DNA of 64,000 nucleotides, from NCBI RefSeq assembly GCF_026309355.1, contig NZ_JAPJZK010000001.1:2500501-2564500 (forward strand). The letters are read 5' to 3'. Shown one piece after another: positions 17,509-28,887 of this stretch. The notes under the pieces were generated by a model, which searched no databases, was not told the DNA's origin, and saw only the letters and a program-made list of their open reading frames with translations. The position numbers were made by a program, and so were the translations under genes. How positions within the stretch are numbered: the first letter of the stretch is position 1; every line of letters starts with the position of its first letter. Source of the stretch: Spartinivicinus marinus. Lineage in GTDB: Bacteria; Pseudomonadota; Gammaproteobacteria; Pseudomonadales; Zooshikellaceae.

Positions 17509-19053
17509 ATGCAGCAACTAAATCCATCAGAAATCAGCGATATTATAAAACAGCGCATCGACAAGCTCGATGTTAGCTCTGATGCCCGTAATGAGGGCAC
17601 AATCGTCAGCGTATCCGATGGTATCGTCCGTATTCACGGGTTAGCTGACGTAATGTACGGTGAAATGATTGAGTTTCCAGGCAGTGTTTATGGCATGGCC
17701 TTAAACCTGGAAAGAGACTCAGTTGGTGCCGTTGTTTTAGGTGGTTATCAGGATTTGGCCGAAGGCCAAACCGCCAAATGTACGGGTCGTATCTTAGAGG
17801 TGCCCGTTGGCAACCAACTGTTGGGCCGTGTGGTAGACGCACTGGGTAACCCAATTGATGGCAAAGGTCCTCTGGATACTGATTTAACTTCACCAGTCGA
17901 AAAAGTAGCGCCAGGTGTTATCAGCCGTCAATCAGTAGACCAGCCAGTGCAAACTGGTTTGAAAGCGATTGACTCGATGGTGCCTATCGGTCGTGGTCAG
18001 CGTGAGCTGATTATCGGTGACCGCCAAATTGGTAAGTCTGCCGTAGCGATTGATGCCATCATCAACCAAAAAGGCACTGGCATTAAGTGTATCTACGTTG
18101 CCATCGGTCAGAAGCAGTCTTCTATTGCTAACGTTGTTCGCAAATTAGAAGAACATGGTGCCATGGACCACACCATCGTTGTTGCCGCTGGTGCAGCCGA
18201 TCCTGCAGCAATGCAGTTCCTGGCTCCATTTGCTGGCTGTTCAATGGGTGAATATTTCCGTGATAACGGTGAAGATGCACTGATTGTTTATGATGACTTG
18301 ACCAAGCAAGCTTGGGCTTATCGTCAGATTTCATTATTGCTTCGTCGTCCACCTGGACGTGAAGCGTATCCTGGTGACGTTTTCTACTTGCACTCTCGCT
18401 TACTTGAGCGTGCCGCTAGGGTAAATGCTGAATACGTAGAAAAATTCACTGACGGAAAAGTGAAAGGTAAAACAGGCTCATTGACTGCTTTGCCAATCAT
18501 TGAAACACAGGCCGGTGACGTATCTGCATTCGTTCCTACTAACGTAATTTCGATCACAGATGGTCAGATCTTCCTGGAAACAAGCTTGTTTAACTCAGGT
18601 ATCCGACCAGCAATTAACGCAGGTCTGTCCGTATCTCGGGTAGGTGGTGCAGCGCAAACTAAAGTCATCAAGAAGCTTGGTGGCGGTATTCGTCTAGCGC
18701 TAGCCCAGTACCGTGAATTGGCAGCATTCTCTCAGTTTGCTTCTGACTTGGATGAAGCAACCCGTAAACAATTGGAGCACGGTCAGCGTGTTACTGAGTT
18801 AATGAAGCAAAAGCAATACTCACCGATGAGTGTTGCCGAGATGGCGGTCAGCCTGTATGCAGCAGACAAAGGTTTCCTCGAAGATGTTGAGCTGAAGAAA
18901 GTCGGTGACTTTGAAGCCGCGTTGATTTCTTACATGAACAGCGAACAGGCTGATCTAATGAAAGAAATCAACGAGACTGGCGGCTACAGCGATGAAATCG
19001 AGAAAGGCCTGAAGGAAGGGATTGAGAAGTTTAAAGCGACTCAAACCTGGTAA
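17509..19053 (+). CDS. atpA: ATP synthase F1 subunit alpha
   Basis: This 514-residue, non-catalytic nucleotide-binding subunit has the P-loop [13 protein letters not shown] near residue 170. The arginine-finger region [17 protein letters not shown] and the helical C-terminal domain end in [11 protein letters not shown]. The sequence is collinear with other gammaproteobacterial AtpA. The gap that follows before atpG (195 bp) is unusually long and holds repeat copy B. Confidence 0.99.
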   Translation: MQQLNPSEISDIIKQRIDKLDVSSDARNEGTIVSVSDGIVRIHGLADVMYGEMIEFPGSVYGMALNLERDSVGAVVLGGYQDLAEGQTAKCTGRILEVPVGNQLLGRVVDALGNPIDGKGPLDTDLTSPVEKVAPGVISRQSVDQPVQTGLKAIDSMVPIGRGQRELIIGDRQIGKSAVAIDAIINQKGTGIKCIYVAIGQKQSSIANVVRKLEEHGAMDHTIVVAAGAADPAAMQFLAPFAGCSMGEYFRDNGEDALIVYDDLTKQAWAYRQISLLLRRPPGREAYPGDVFYLHSRLLERAARVNAEYVEKFTDGKVKGKTGSLTALPIIETQAGDVSAFVPTNVISITDGQIFLETSLFNSGIRPAINAGLSVSRVGGAAQTKVIKKLGGGIRLALAQYRELAAFSQFASDLDEATRKQLEHGQRVTELMKQKQYSPMSVAEMAVSLYAADKGFLEDVELKKVGDFEAALISYMNSEQADLMKEINETGGYSDEIEKGLKEGIEKFKATQTW

Positions 19054-19065
19054 GCCTTGTTAATC

Positions 19066-19192
19066 TAGGATAATCACAGCGAATGGGCTTTAGGGGCGGC
19101 CGTCAAGTGATGAATCTTAGGAGCTTATTAAAATAAGTGACTGGGATGAAGAATGAAGACAACAAACCATAAAGTTCATTCGCGAAGGTTAG
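19066..19192. repeat. dispersed structured repeat, copy B (inside atp operon)
   Basis: This is the second copy of the ~125-bp element, between atpA and atpG. It shares the core (GGCCGTCAAG, TTAGGAGCTTATT, AAATAAGTGACTGGGATGAA, CATTCGCGAAGG) with copies A and C but is more diverged at its outer ends. Here the inner stem is CTTATT/AATAAG. Being inside an operon, it must be transcribed and may affect mRNA processing. Confidence 0.75.
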
Positions 19193-19248
19193 CTTACTGC
19201 TGCAAAGCTGACATGTTTACTGTGTCACTAACCTGAAATAGGTGCTAC

Positions 19249-20109
19249 ATGGCAGTCGGAAAAGAGATTCGCACACAGATTGCGAGTATCAAAAACACGC
19301 AAAAAATTACCAGCGCCATGGAAATGGTGGCCGCTAGTAAGATGCGTAAAGCCCAGGACCGGATGCAACACAGCCGCCCTTATGCTTTGCGGATCCGTGA
19401 AGTTGTTGGCCATATCGCCAACTCGACACCAGAGTATCGCCATGCCTACATGACTGACCGCGAAGTAAAGCGAGTTGGGTTTATTGTAGTTTCCACTGAT
19501 CGTGGCCTTTGCGGTGGCTTGAATATCAACTTATTCAAGAAAACCGTCAATGAGATGAAAGCATGGGATGACAAAGGTGTAGAAGTCGATCTGTGTTTAG
19601 TAGGAAACAAAGCAGGAGCGTTTTTCCGCCATTTTGGTGGAAATATCGAAGCGTTAATAAACGGTCTGGGCGATGCGCCAACGCCATCTGACTTAGTCGG
19701 TGGTGTAAAAATCATGCTTGATGCATATGACGAAGGCAAAATCGACCGGTTATTCCTGGTATACAATCAGTTCGTCAATACCATGACACAAAAGCCGCAT
19801 ACTGAGCAGCTCTTACCTTTAAAGCCAATTGAAGATAAAGCTTTAAAGCATCACTGGGATTATATTTATGAGCCTGATGCTAAAGAGTTGTTGGATGGGT
19901 TATTGATTCGCTATATCGAATCACAAGTTTATCAAGCAGTCGTAGAAAATAATGCCTGTGAGCAAGCTGCTCGAATGGTTGCCATGAAGAGTGCAACTGA
20001 TAACGCAGGTGAGCTGATTGGTGAGCTGCAACTGGTGTATAACAAAGCCCGTCAAGCGGCAATTACCCAGGAAATTTCAGAGATCGTGGGCGGCGCTGCC
20101 GCTGTTTAA
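19249..20109 (+). CDS. atpG: ATP synthase F1 subunit gamma
   Basis: This 286-residue central shaft of F1 starts [20 protein letters not shown] and continues [19 protein letters not shown] (N-terminal helix). It contains [11 protein letters not shown] and ends with the C-terminal helix signature [23 protein letters not shown] lies 9 bp before the ATG. Its leader contains repeat copy B, which may change its expression relative to atpA. Confidence 0.98.
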   Translation: MAVGKEIRTQIASIKNTQKITSAMEMVAASKMRKAQDRMQHSRPYALRIREVVGHIANSTPEYRHAYMTDREVKRVGFIVVSTDRGLCGGLNINLFKKTVNEMKAWDDKGVEVDLCLVGNKAGAFFRHFGGNIEALINGLGDAPTPSDLVGGVKIMLDAYDEGKIDRLFLVYNQFVNTMTQKPHTEQLLPLKPIEDKALKHHWDYIYEPDAKELLDGLLIRYIESQVYQAVVENNACEQAARMVAMKSATDNAGELIGELQLVYNKARQAAITQEISEIVGGAAAV

Positions 20110-20116
20110 CGGTTAA

Positions 20117-21529
<1,413 letters not shown>

Positions 21530-21530
21530 A

Positions 21531-21603
21531 ACAACAGCGGTAAGGTTGCCTCTTTAGCAACAAACTATTTTTAGTTACAAGTTAAAAGCAACCTTATCGT
21601 TGT
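21531..21603 (+). promoter_or_regulatory. long hairpin between atpD and atpC
   Basis: The left arm (ACAAC..GGTAAGGTTGC) pairs with the right arm (GCAACCTTA..GTTGT) across a ~38-nt A/T-rich loop. At least 9 contiguous pairs plus the 5-bp outer helix can form. It starts one base after the atpD stop and fills nearly half of the 161-bp gap. There is no T-run, so it is more likely an mRNA processing or stability element than a full terminator. Confidence 0.55.
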
Positions 21604-21690
21604 GACGTCATTCAGAGAGAGGGTAAAAAAGGACACAAACTACATGTTGTACTTTAATAACACTCCCTCAAGCCAGCGAGGCAAACAACA

Positions 21691-22116
21691 ATGGCAATTA
21701 CAGTGCATTGCGATATAGTCAGCGCCGAAACCGCAGTTTTTTCTGGCTTAGTGGAAATGGTGATTGCCCCAGGGCAACTAGGTGATTTAGGTATTGCGCC
21801 TGGCCATGCACCTCTGCTGACAAATCTTAAGCCTGGCCCTATCCGGGTAATTAAGCAAAATGGCGAAGAAGAAATATTCTACCTATCTGGTGGATATTTA
21901 GAAGTACAGCCAAGCGAGATTAAAGTATTAGCAGACCATGCTATACGCGCTGATGATGTAGACGAAGCCTCCGCTTTAAAAGCCAAAAAAGAAGCTGAAC
22001 AGCTGATGGTTGATAAAAGCAGTGAATTTGACTACTTTCGTGCAAAAGCTCAACTTGCTGAAGCTGTGGCACAACTTCGCACATTGGAACAAATTCGCAG
22101 GAAATTGGGCCGCTAG
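21691..22116 (+). CDS. atpC: ATP synthase F1 subunit epsilon
   Basis: This 141-residue regulatory subunit has an N-terminal beta sandwich ([20 protein letters not shown], then [19 protein letters not shown]). The C-terminal two-helix inhibitory arm follows (about residues 90-141, EQIRRKLGR at the end). It is the last gene of the atp operon; a canonical terminator lies 18 bp after the stop. Confidence 0.98.
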   Translation: MAITVHCDIVSAETAVFSGLVEMVIAPGQLGDLGIAPGHAPLLTNLKPGPIRVIKQNGEEEIFYLSGGYLEVQPSEIKVLADHAIRADDVDEASALKAKKEAEQLMVDKSSEFDYFRAKAQLAEAVAQLRTLEQIRRKLGR

Positions 22117-22133
22117 AGAATATTTCAATACCG

Positions 22134-22166
22134 AAAAAGGGTAGCATATCGCTGCCCTTTTTTAGT
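22134..22166 (+). terminator. rho-independent terminator of the atp operon
   Basis: A 12-bp stem (AAAAAGGGTAGC with GCTGCCCTTTTT, one G-T pair) and a 5-nt loop run into a T-rich tract. The A-rich left side means it could also act on the other strand. Confidence 0.9.
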
Positions 22167-22168
22167 TT

Positions 22169-22238
22169 TATACCCTTCGCGAATAATTTTTTCACCTTCG
22201 CTATAGTCAAAGCAAAAAAACTATTCGCGAAGAGTATA
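22169..22238. repeat. 70-bp palindromic element (termini-only relative of the dispersed repeat)
   Basis: The left arm TATACCCTTCGCGAATA..TTTTTT and the right arm AAAAAA..TATTCGCGAAGAGTATA are near-perfect complements around a ~19-bp centre. The arm sequence matches the outer ends of the 123-bp copy at 35689-35811. It therefore looks like an internally deleted, MITE-like member. It lies between the atp terminator and glmU. Confidence 0.65.
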
Positions 22239-22274
22239 TATACTTAATAACTGTCGGATTTGGATAGAAAGACC

Positions 22275-23642
22275 ATGAAGGTAGATACAGTTATTCTGGC
22301 TGCAGGCCAAGGTACACGCATGAAGTCAAACCTACCCAAGGTACTTCATGAAATTGCCAAAAAACCTATGCTGGCCCATGTGATAGAAGCAGCTCAACAA
22401 GCAGTCACTGAGAGTGAAACGCATGTAGTGATTGGCCATGGTAGTGAGCAAGTTAAATCAACACTAAGCAACTATCCAGTCAGTTGGGTATTACAGGAGC
22501 AGCAACTTGGCACCGGCCATGCTGTCCACCAAGCGATAGAACATGTTGCTAGCTCTGACCTGGTGCTGATTTTATACGGCGATGTGCCGTTACTTAAACA
22601 AGAAACAATACAGCAACTGATCAATGCAGCACAGCAAACAGGCTTTGCCTTATTAACAGTTACTCTTGCAGATGCAACCGGCTATGGTCGTATTGTACGC
22701 AACAGTGAAGAGAAAATTACGGCTATTGTTGAGCATAAAGATGCCTCCTCAGAGCAGCTGGCAATTAACGAAATAAACACGGGCATCATGGCGGTCAACT
22801 CTGAAAAACTACAACGGTGGTTGCCTAAATTATCTAATGACAATGCTCAAGGTGAGTATTACTTGACCGATATTGTCGCCATGGCTGTGGCGGATGGAAT
22901 GACTATTACTGCCGTCCACCCGACTTGCGAGCAGGAAGTGGAAGGGGTGAACAATAAAGTACAACTCGCCAAACTAGAGCGTTGGTATCAGCAACAACTA
23001 GCAGAAGCATTGATGATAGCAGGCGCAACCTTAAGAGACCCTAATCGTGTTGATATCCGTGGTGAAGTGACCGTTGGCAAAGATGTCATCATTGACGTTA
23101 ATGCAGTATTCGAAGGTAACGTAACACTTAGCGACAATGTCACCATTGAACCCAACTGTATTCTAAAAGACTGCCAGATTGGCTCAAATACAATAGTAAA
23201 GGCCAACTCCATCATCGAAGATTCTGTCGTACACGACAATTGCGATATCGGCCCCTTTGCTCGGCTTAGACCAGGAACAGAGCTAGCCGAAAAAGCGAAA
23301 GTCGGTAACTTTGTAGAAACTAAAAAAACCACCATTGGTGCTGGTAGTAAAGTGAATCACCTTAGCTATGTAGGTGACGCAGAAGTTGGGGCTGGCGTTA
23401 ATATTGGTGCAGGCACGATCACCTGCAATTACGATGGTGCTAACAAATTTAAAACCACGATTGAAGACAACGTGTTTATTGGCTCCAATACCTCACTGGT
23501 AGCACCTGTCACAGTTAGCCAAGGTGCTACAACTGGCGCAGGATCGACCATCACCAAAAATGTGCCAGCGAATGAGTTAGCAATCGGTAGAGCCCGCCAA
23601 ACGAACTTAGGGGGATGGCAGCGGCCCACCAAAAAATCTTAG
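22275..23642 (+). CDS. glmU: bifunctional UDP-N-acetylglucosamine pyrophosphorylase / glucosamine-1-phosphate N-acetyltransferase
   Basis: This 455-residue cytoplasmic enzyme makes UDP-GlcNAc for peptidoglycan and LPS. The N-terminal uridyltransferase domain has LAAGQGTRMKSNLPKVLHEI and YGDVPLL. The C-terminal left-handed beta-helix has hexapeptide repeats and the acetyltransferase signatures LRPGTELAEKAKVGNFVETK and NYDGANKFKTTI. An upstream TTG extends the frame by five codons; MKVDTVILAAGQ is the family start. glmS follows after 140 bp, giving the hexosamine pathway pair. Confidence 0.98.
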   Translation: MKVDTVILAAGQGTRMKSNLPKVLHEIAKKPMLAHVIEAAQQAVTESETHVVIGHGSEQVKSTLSNYPVSWVLQEQQLGTGHAVHQAIEHVASSDLVLILYGDVPLLKQETIQQLINAAQQTGFALLTVTLADATGYGRIVRNSEEKITAIVEHKDASSEQLAINEINTGIMAVNSEKLQRWLPKLSNDNAQGEYYLTDIVAMAVADGMTITAVHPTCEQEVEGVNNKVQLAKLERWYQQQLAEALMIAGATLRDPNRVDIRGEVTVGKDVIIDVNAVFEGNVTLSDNVTIEPNCILKDCQIGSNTIVKANSIIEDSVVHDNCDIGPFARLRPGTELAEKAKVGNFVETKKTTIGAGSKVNHLSYVGDAEVGAGVNIGAGTITCNYDGANKFKTTIEDNVFIGSNTSLVAPVTVSQGATTGAGSTITKNVPANELAIGRARQTNLGGWQRPTKKS

Positions 23643-23782
23643 TCTTCGTGAATTACCTTTACCCCTTTCGCGACACCCTCATAGGGGAGAAGGGACTTGG
23701 TTCGGTATACTTTCACGACTGGCTATACAGTAAGCAGATTATTTTGTTGGTAGGAAAGAGTTTAAATTAAAGGAACTCAACT

Positions 23783-25615
23783 ATGTGTGGAATTGTTGGT
23801 GCAGTAGCGCAACGTGATGTAGCAGATATATTGGTGGAAGGCTTACGCCGCTTAGAGTACCGTGGTTATGACTCTGCTGGTGTTGCAATAATTGACAATG
23901 AAAGCCAACTAAAACGAATTCGGCGGTTAGGTAAAGTAGCAGAGCTGGCTGATGCTTTAAGTTTGGAGCCTTTAACTGGTGGCACCGGTATTGCCCATAC
24001 TCGTTGGGCAACCCATGGAGAGCCGAGTGAACGTAACGCCCACCCCCACTTTTCAGGTGATGATATTGCTGTTGTTCACAACGGTATTATTGAAAATCAT
24101 GAAATTTTAAGAAACTACCTGGTACAAAGTGGTTACGAGTTTACATCAGATACAGATACTGAAGTCATTGCCCACTTGATTCATCATGAACTGAAATCAA
24201 ACGGTAATTTACTGGATGCCGTCAAAAGAGCCGTTCATCAATTGGATGGTGCCTACGGCATGATGGTAATCGACCGTCGCGACCCAAGTCGTGCAATTGC
24301 TGCTCGTTCTGGTAGCCCATTAGTGATTGGTTTAGGTATTGGTGAAAACTTTGTTGCTTCAGACCAGCTGGCATTATTACCTGTTACTCGTCGTTTTATG
24401 TTTTTAGAAGAAGGCGATGTGGTTGAAATCTCTCGCCAATCCGTTCAAGTATATAACGCCAAAGGCGATAAAGTAGAACGAGAAATTTCTGAAAGCTCAG
24501 TTGAACATGATGCCGGCGATAAAGGTAAATACCGCCATTTCATGTTAAAAGAAATTCATGAACAACCGGATGCCATTAATAACACTCTTGAAGGGCGGTT
24601 AAACGAAAAACAAATCATCGAAGAAAGTTTTGGCCCCAATGCCAAAGAGTTATTTAGTAAAACAGAAGCTGTACAAATTATTGCCTGTGGAACCAGCTAT
24701 CATGCAGGAATGGTAGCTCGCTACTGGTTTGAAGAAATTGCTGGTATTCAATGTAATATCGAAATTGCTTCAGAATTCCGCTACCGCAAATCGTTTGTGC
24801 CGAAAAACTGCTTGTTTGTCACTATTTCCCAGTCAGGTGAAACCGCAGATACTTTAGCCGCACTACGTTTAGCCAAAGAAACAGGCTATATGGCTTCTCT
24901 TTCTATTTGCAACGTACCTGGCTCTTCATTAGTTAGAGAATCCGACCTGTCCTTCATGACTAGAGCGGGCGCTGAAATTGGTGTTGCATCAACGAAAGCT
25001 TTTACAACACAGCTCGTCGCATTATTAATGCTAGTTACTTCTATAGCTAAACAAAAAGGCTTGTCAAAAGAGCAAGAAGCCGAAATAGTTAAAGCCTTAA
25101 AAGAAGTCCCTAATAAGATTAACCATGTTTTGCAGCTGAGTAATGACATCGAGCACTTGGCTGAAGAATTCAGCGAAAAACACCACAGTTTATTCCTAGG
25201 TCGCGGCAACCAATACCCAATTGCTATGGAAGGAGCATTAAAATTAAAAGAAATCTCCTACATTCATGCAGAAGCCTATGCAGCAGGTGAATTAAAACAC
25301 GGTCCATTAGCATTAATTGATACTGATATGCCCGTGGTAGTCGTAGCACCTAATAATGAATTATTGGAAAAATTAAAATCCAATATGGAAGAAGTCCGCG
25401 CCCGCGGTGGACTACTTTACGTATTTGCCGACACCCACACTAAGCTATCAAATTCTGAAGGCGTAAAAGTGATGCATTTGGAAGACGTCCCCGAAGTCAT
25501 CGCCCCCATCATCTACACCGTTCCTTTGCAACTACTGTCTTATTATGTAGCAATTATTAAAGGAACTGATGTGGATCAACCAAGGAATTTGGCGAAGTCG
25601 GTGACTGTCGAATAA
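23783..25615 (+). CDS. glmS: glutamine-fructose-6-phosphate aminotransferase
   Basis: This 610-residue enzyme makes glucosamine-6-phosphate from fructose-6-phosphate and glutamine. The N-terminal nucleophile Cys2 lies in MCGIVGAVA, followed by the glutaminase motifs EYRGYDSAG and [11 protein letters not shown]. Two SIS isomerase domains ([34 protein letters not shown]) end in LAKSVTVE. The last codons, encoding [13 protein letters not shown], correspond to the Tn7 attachment target in other bacteria. No glmS ribozyme is seen upstream, as expected outside Gram-positives. Confidence 0.98.
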   Translation: MCGIVGAVAQRDVADILVEGLRRLEYRGYDSAGVAIIDNESQLKRIRRLGKVAELADALSLEPLTGGTGIAHTRWATHGEPSERNAHPHFSGDDIAVVHNGIIENHEILRNYLVQSGYEFTSDTDTEVIAHLIHHELKSNGNLLDAVKRAVHQLDGAYGMMVIDRRDPSRAIAARSGSPLVIGLGIGENFVASDQLALLPVTRRFMFLEEGDVVEISRQSVQVYNAKGDKVEREISESSVEHDAGDKGKYRHFMLKEIHEQPDAINNTLEGRLNEKQIIEESFGPNAKELFSKTEAVQIIACGTSYHAGMVARYWFEEIAGIQCNIEIASEFRYRKSFVPKNCLFVTISQSGETADTLAALRLAKETGYMASLSICNVPGSSLVRESDLSFMTRAGAEIGVASTKAFTTQLVALLMLVTSIAKQKGLSKEQEAEIVKALKEVPNKINHVLQLSNDIEHLAEEFSEKHHSLFLGRGNQYPIAMEGALKLKEISYIHAEAYAAGELKHGPLALIDTDMPVVVVAPNNELLEKLKSNMEEVRARGGLLYVFADTHTKLSNSEGVKVMHLEDVPEVIAPIIYTVPLQLLSYYVAIIKGTDVDQPRNLAKSVTVE

Positions 25616-25671
25616 TTTTGCTACCTGCCAACGAGTTTTTTGTCGGTAAACAAATAAGTATGTTACTGAAG

Positions 25672-25716
25672 AAAAGGCCTGGGTATGCTGTGTTAAACAG
25701 CTTCCGGCCTTTTTTT
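25672..25716 (+). terminator. rho-independent terminator after glmS
   Basis: AAAAGGCC..GG pairs with CC..GGCCTTTT, with an internal GCTG/CAGC helix, and is followed by seven T residues. It sits about 60 bp past the glmS stop and ends the housekeeping block before the restriction island. Confidence 0.85.
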
Positions 25717-26064
25717 ATGGGTAAAAACTCCATACCCGCACCGTTAAAGCCAGCTCTTTGGTATTTCCCCAAGGGTTTGGCCATTCTTCGCAGAATATAG
25801 ATTGATGTCATCAGCTTGCCTTCAAATCAGTAGCTTTAAACTGATATTAATCCATCAAAGCCCAAAAAATAGCAGCACTGCAGTCAATCGTTGATTGAGT
25901 TCATAAAGTCTTCAGCTTGAGCCAAGACCATCTTTACTACTTTTGCCTTATAGTACATTGACTGTCAATACTTATCTTGTAGCATAACTGTCATTTTGAC
26001 TAGTCACCTAAACAGGCACTCTATAGGATTAACCTAGACCAGCCGTAGTATCAAGGAAATGAAC
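25717..26064. other. glmS-hsdR intergenic region
   Basis: This is 348 bp without a convincing gene. It should hold the promoter of the restriction operon; a weak candidate is TTGACT near 25959 with TAGCAT 16 bp later. I see no Tn7-type end repeats, attachment duplication or transposase remnant. Confidence 0.45.
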
Positions 26065-28887
26065 ATGGTAAATCAAAGCCCAGAACAAAAAGCCCGCGAT
26101 AAAATTGATAGCCTACTTGAAAAGGCTGGTTGGGTAGTGCAGGACAAAAAGAAAATTAACCTTTCCACGTCATTGGGTGTAGCAGTACGTGAATACCAGA
26201 CCAATATTGGCCCTGCTGACTATGTATTGTTTGTTGATAAACAGGCTGTAGGTGTTATTGAGGCTAAACCAGCAACCTGGGGCGAGAAGATTACTACCGT
26301 AGAAGAGCAGTCTCAAGGCTATGCTAAAGCGGCTTTGAAATGGGTAAATAACAGCACACCGCTGTCATTTGTGTATGAAAGCACTGGCGTGATTACTCGG
26401 TTTACTAATGGTTTAGACCCATCTCCTCGTTCTCGTGAAGTATTCAACTTTCATCGACCAGAAACCTTAGCCGGCTGGCTACAGGCTTCAAACAGCTTTA
26501 GAGGTCGTTTGCAGGATTTGCCGCCTCTCAACACAGATGGATTGCGAGATTGTCAAATTAATGCAATTACCAACCTGGAAAAATCGCTGCAGCAAGATAA
26601 ACCTCGTGCATTGATACAAATGGCCACAGGTTCTGGTAAAACGTTTACCGCCATTACGGCAAGCTATCGCCTACTAAAAGAGCCTGTGAGAGCAAACCGC
26701 ATTTTGTTTTTAGTGGATACCAAAAACCTAGGAGAGCAGGCTGAACAGGAATTTATGCGTTTTACTCCCAATGATGACAACCGTAAGTTCACCGAGCTCT
26801 ATACCGTTCAGCGCTTGAAAAGCCAATATATTGCCAAAGATGCGCAAGTATACATCAGCACCATACAACGGATGTATTCTATTTTAAAAGATGAACCACT
26901 TGATGAAAAGCAGGAAGAACAAAACCCTGCCGAGCAAATAACAAAACCCAAAATCCCCTTGCCGGTAGTTTACAACGCAAAAATTCCACCCGAATTTTTT
27001 GATGTCATTATCATCGATGAGTGTCATCGCTCTATCTACAACTTATGGCGACAGGTAGTGGAATATTTTGATGCCTATTTAGTGGGATTAACCGCCACCC
27101 CCGATAATCGAACTTATGGTTTTTTCCGTAAAAATATCGTCAGTGAATATGATCATGAAAAAGCCGTAGCTGATGGTGTTAACGTGGGTAACGAAGTCTT
27201 TGTGATAGAAACAGAGAAAACCAAACAAGGCGGTAAGATCGAGGCAAAGCAACAAGTAGAGAAGCGCGAGCGTTTAACCCGACATAAGCGTTGGGAAACC
27301 CAGGATGAAGACGAAGCCTACAGTGCAAAACAACTTGACCGCGACATTGTCAATCCAGATCAAATTCGCACTGTTATTCGTGCCTTCAAAGACGCATTGC
27401 CAACTATTTTTCCTGGTCGCTATTTTGAAGGGAAATTTGAAATACCGAAGACCCTCATTTTCGCTAAAACCGACAGCCATGCTGACGACATTATTCAAAC
27501 CATGCGGGAAGAGTTTGGTGAGAGCAACCAATTTTGTAAAAAGGTGACCTATCGAGTTAAAAAAAACAAACAGGATACAGACGGCAATATCATTGAGAAA
27601 GGGGAAGACCCCAAGTCCGTGTTAGCACAATTCCGTAATGACTATCATCCCCGTGTTGCAGTCACCGTGGATATGATTGCAACCGGTACTGATGTGAAAG
27701 CACTGGAGTGTCTGCTGTTTCTGCGGGATGTTAAAAGCAAAAATTACTTTGAGCAGATGAAAGGCCGCGGCACCCGTACGCTGGATAAAGACAACCTGCA
27801 GAAAGTCACCCCCTCTGCACAAAGCGCCAAAACCCACTATGTGATTGTGGATGCCATTGGCGTCACCAAGTCAGTAAAAACTCCCAGCCGACCATTGATT
27901 ACCAAACCCAGCGTACCGATAAAAGATCTCGCTATGGGGGTGATGATGGGAGCTAGTGATAGCGACACCGTTTCATCACTTGCTGGGCGCTTAGCCCGTT
28001 TGGATAAGCAACTAGACGACAAACAACGTGCACGACTGGCTGAAAAAGCAGGCGGTACGCCATTGTTGACAATTGTTGGTCAGCTCTTTAATGCCATTGA
28101 CGGTGATCTTGTGGAACAAAAAGCACTAGAGATTGCTGGCCAACCCGTAGGTACTGACCCAGGTAATGCTGCTCGCGAACAAGCCCAAAAAGAGTTGGTG
28201 AGCCAAGTGGCAAATATTTTTAATGGTGAATTGATTGAACTGATTGACAGTATTCGCCGAGATGTCGAGCAAACCATTGTTCATGATGATTTAGACACCG
28301 TATTAAAAGCCGAATGGGCAGGGGAAACCACTGAAAATGCAAATGCCTTAACTCAAGAGTTTGCTGACTATTTACAGGAGCAAGCTGATGAAATCGATGC
28401 GCTAACCATCTACTTCAAAACCCCGGCTCGACGTAGCGAAGTCACATACCCCCAAATTAAAACGCTGCTGGAAAAAATAAAACAAGATCGACCTAAATTG
28501 GCACCACTCCGTATCTGGCAAGCCTATGCCCATTTAGATAATTATCAAGGTGAAAACCCTTTAACTGAATTGACTGCACTGGTAGGGTTAGTCCGCCGTG
28601 TTTGCGGTATCGACACAGAAATCAACACCTTTAGCGGCACGGTAAGAAAAAACTTTCAGGAATGGGTTATGAAGTATCACGCTGGCGATAGCACCAAATT
28701 TAATGAACAGCAAATGGCTTGGTTGCATTTAATTCGCGACCATATTGCCAGCTCTTTTCATTTCGAGCGCGATGACCTGGAAATGGCACCTTTTGATGCT
28801 CAAGGCGGCTTGGGTCGTATGGTTCAGTTATTTGGTGATCGGATGGACTGGGTAATTGATGAGTTAAATCGGGAATTGGTGGCGTAA
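26065..28887 (+). CDS. hsdR: type I restriction enzyme, R (endonuclease/translocase) subunit
   Basis: This 940-residue motor and nuclease subunit cleaves unmodified DNA after ATP-driven translocation. The N-terminal nuclease domain is of PD-(D/E)xK type: Asp52 in PADYVLF, then Glu66-x-Lys68 in VIEAKPA. The SF2 helicase core has Walker A MATGSGKTFTA (about 187), IIIDECHRSIYN (about 317), GLTATPDN (about 342) and motif VI KGRGTRTL (about 566). A C-terminal HsdM-contact domain of the EcoEI (type IB-like) kind follows. Two Met codons lie close together; the second has AAGGA 7 nt upstream and is preferred. The stop overlaps the hsdS start (TAATG). Confidence 0.95.
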   Translation: MVNQSPEQKARDKIDSLLEKAGWVVQDKKKINLSTSLGVAVREYQTNIGPADYVLFVDKQAVGVIEAKPATWGEKITTVEEQSQGYAKAALKWVNNSTPLSFVYESTGVITRFTNGLDPSPRSREVFNFHRPETLAGWLQASNSFRGRLQDLPPLNTDGLRDCQINAITNLEKSLQQDKPRALIQMATGSGKTFTAITASYRLLKEPVRANRILFLVDTKNLGEQAEQEFMRFTPNDDNRKFTELYTVQRLKSQYIAKDAQVYISTIQRMYSILKDEPLDEKQEEQNPAEQITKPKIPLPVVYNAKIPPEFFDVIIIDECHRSIYNLWRQVVEYFDAYLVGLTATPDNRTYGFFRKNIVSEYDHEKAVADGVNVGNEVFVIETEKTKQGGKIEAKQQVEKRERLTRHKRWETQDEDEAYSAKQLDRDIVNPDQIRTVIRAFKDALPTIFPGRYFEGKFEIPKTLIFAKTDSHADDIIQTMREEFGESNQFCKKVTYRVKKNKQDTDGNIIEKGEDPKSVLAQFRNDYHPRVAVTVDMIATGTDVKALECLLFLRDVKSKNYFEQMKGRGTRTLDKDNLQKVTPSAQSAKTHYVIVDAIGVTKSVKTPSRPLITKPSVPIKDLAMGVMMGASDSDTVSSLAGRLARLDKQLDDKQRARLAEKAGGTPLLTIVGQLFNAIDGDLVEQKALEIAGQPVGTDPGNAAREQAQKELVSQVANIFNGELIELIDSIRRDVEQTIVHDDLDTVLKAEWAGETTENANALTQEFADYLQEQADEIDALTIYFKTPARRSEVTYPQIKTLLEKIKQDRPKLAPLRIWQAYAHLDNYQGENPLTELTALVGLVRRVCGIDTEINTFSGTVRKNFQEWVMKYHAGDSTKFNEQQMAWLHLIRDHIASSFHFERDDLEMAPFDAQGGLGRMVQLFGDRMDWVIDELNRELVA

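Noticed and set aside
23643-23782. glmS ribozyme upstream of glmS
   Set aside because: The 140-bp gap lacks the pseudoknotted core, and the ribozyme is restricted mainly to Gram-positive lineages.
25557-25811. 84-residue minus-strand frame overlapping the glmS end and its terminator
   Set aside because: It runs through the rho-independent terminator and the conserved glmS 3' end; no homology pattern recognised.
25616-26064. Tn7 insertion next to glmS
   Set aside because: The location is right, but no Tn7 end sequences or tns genes are present.
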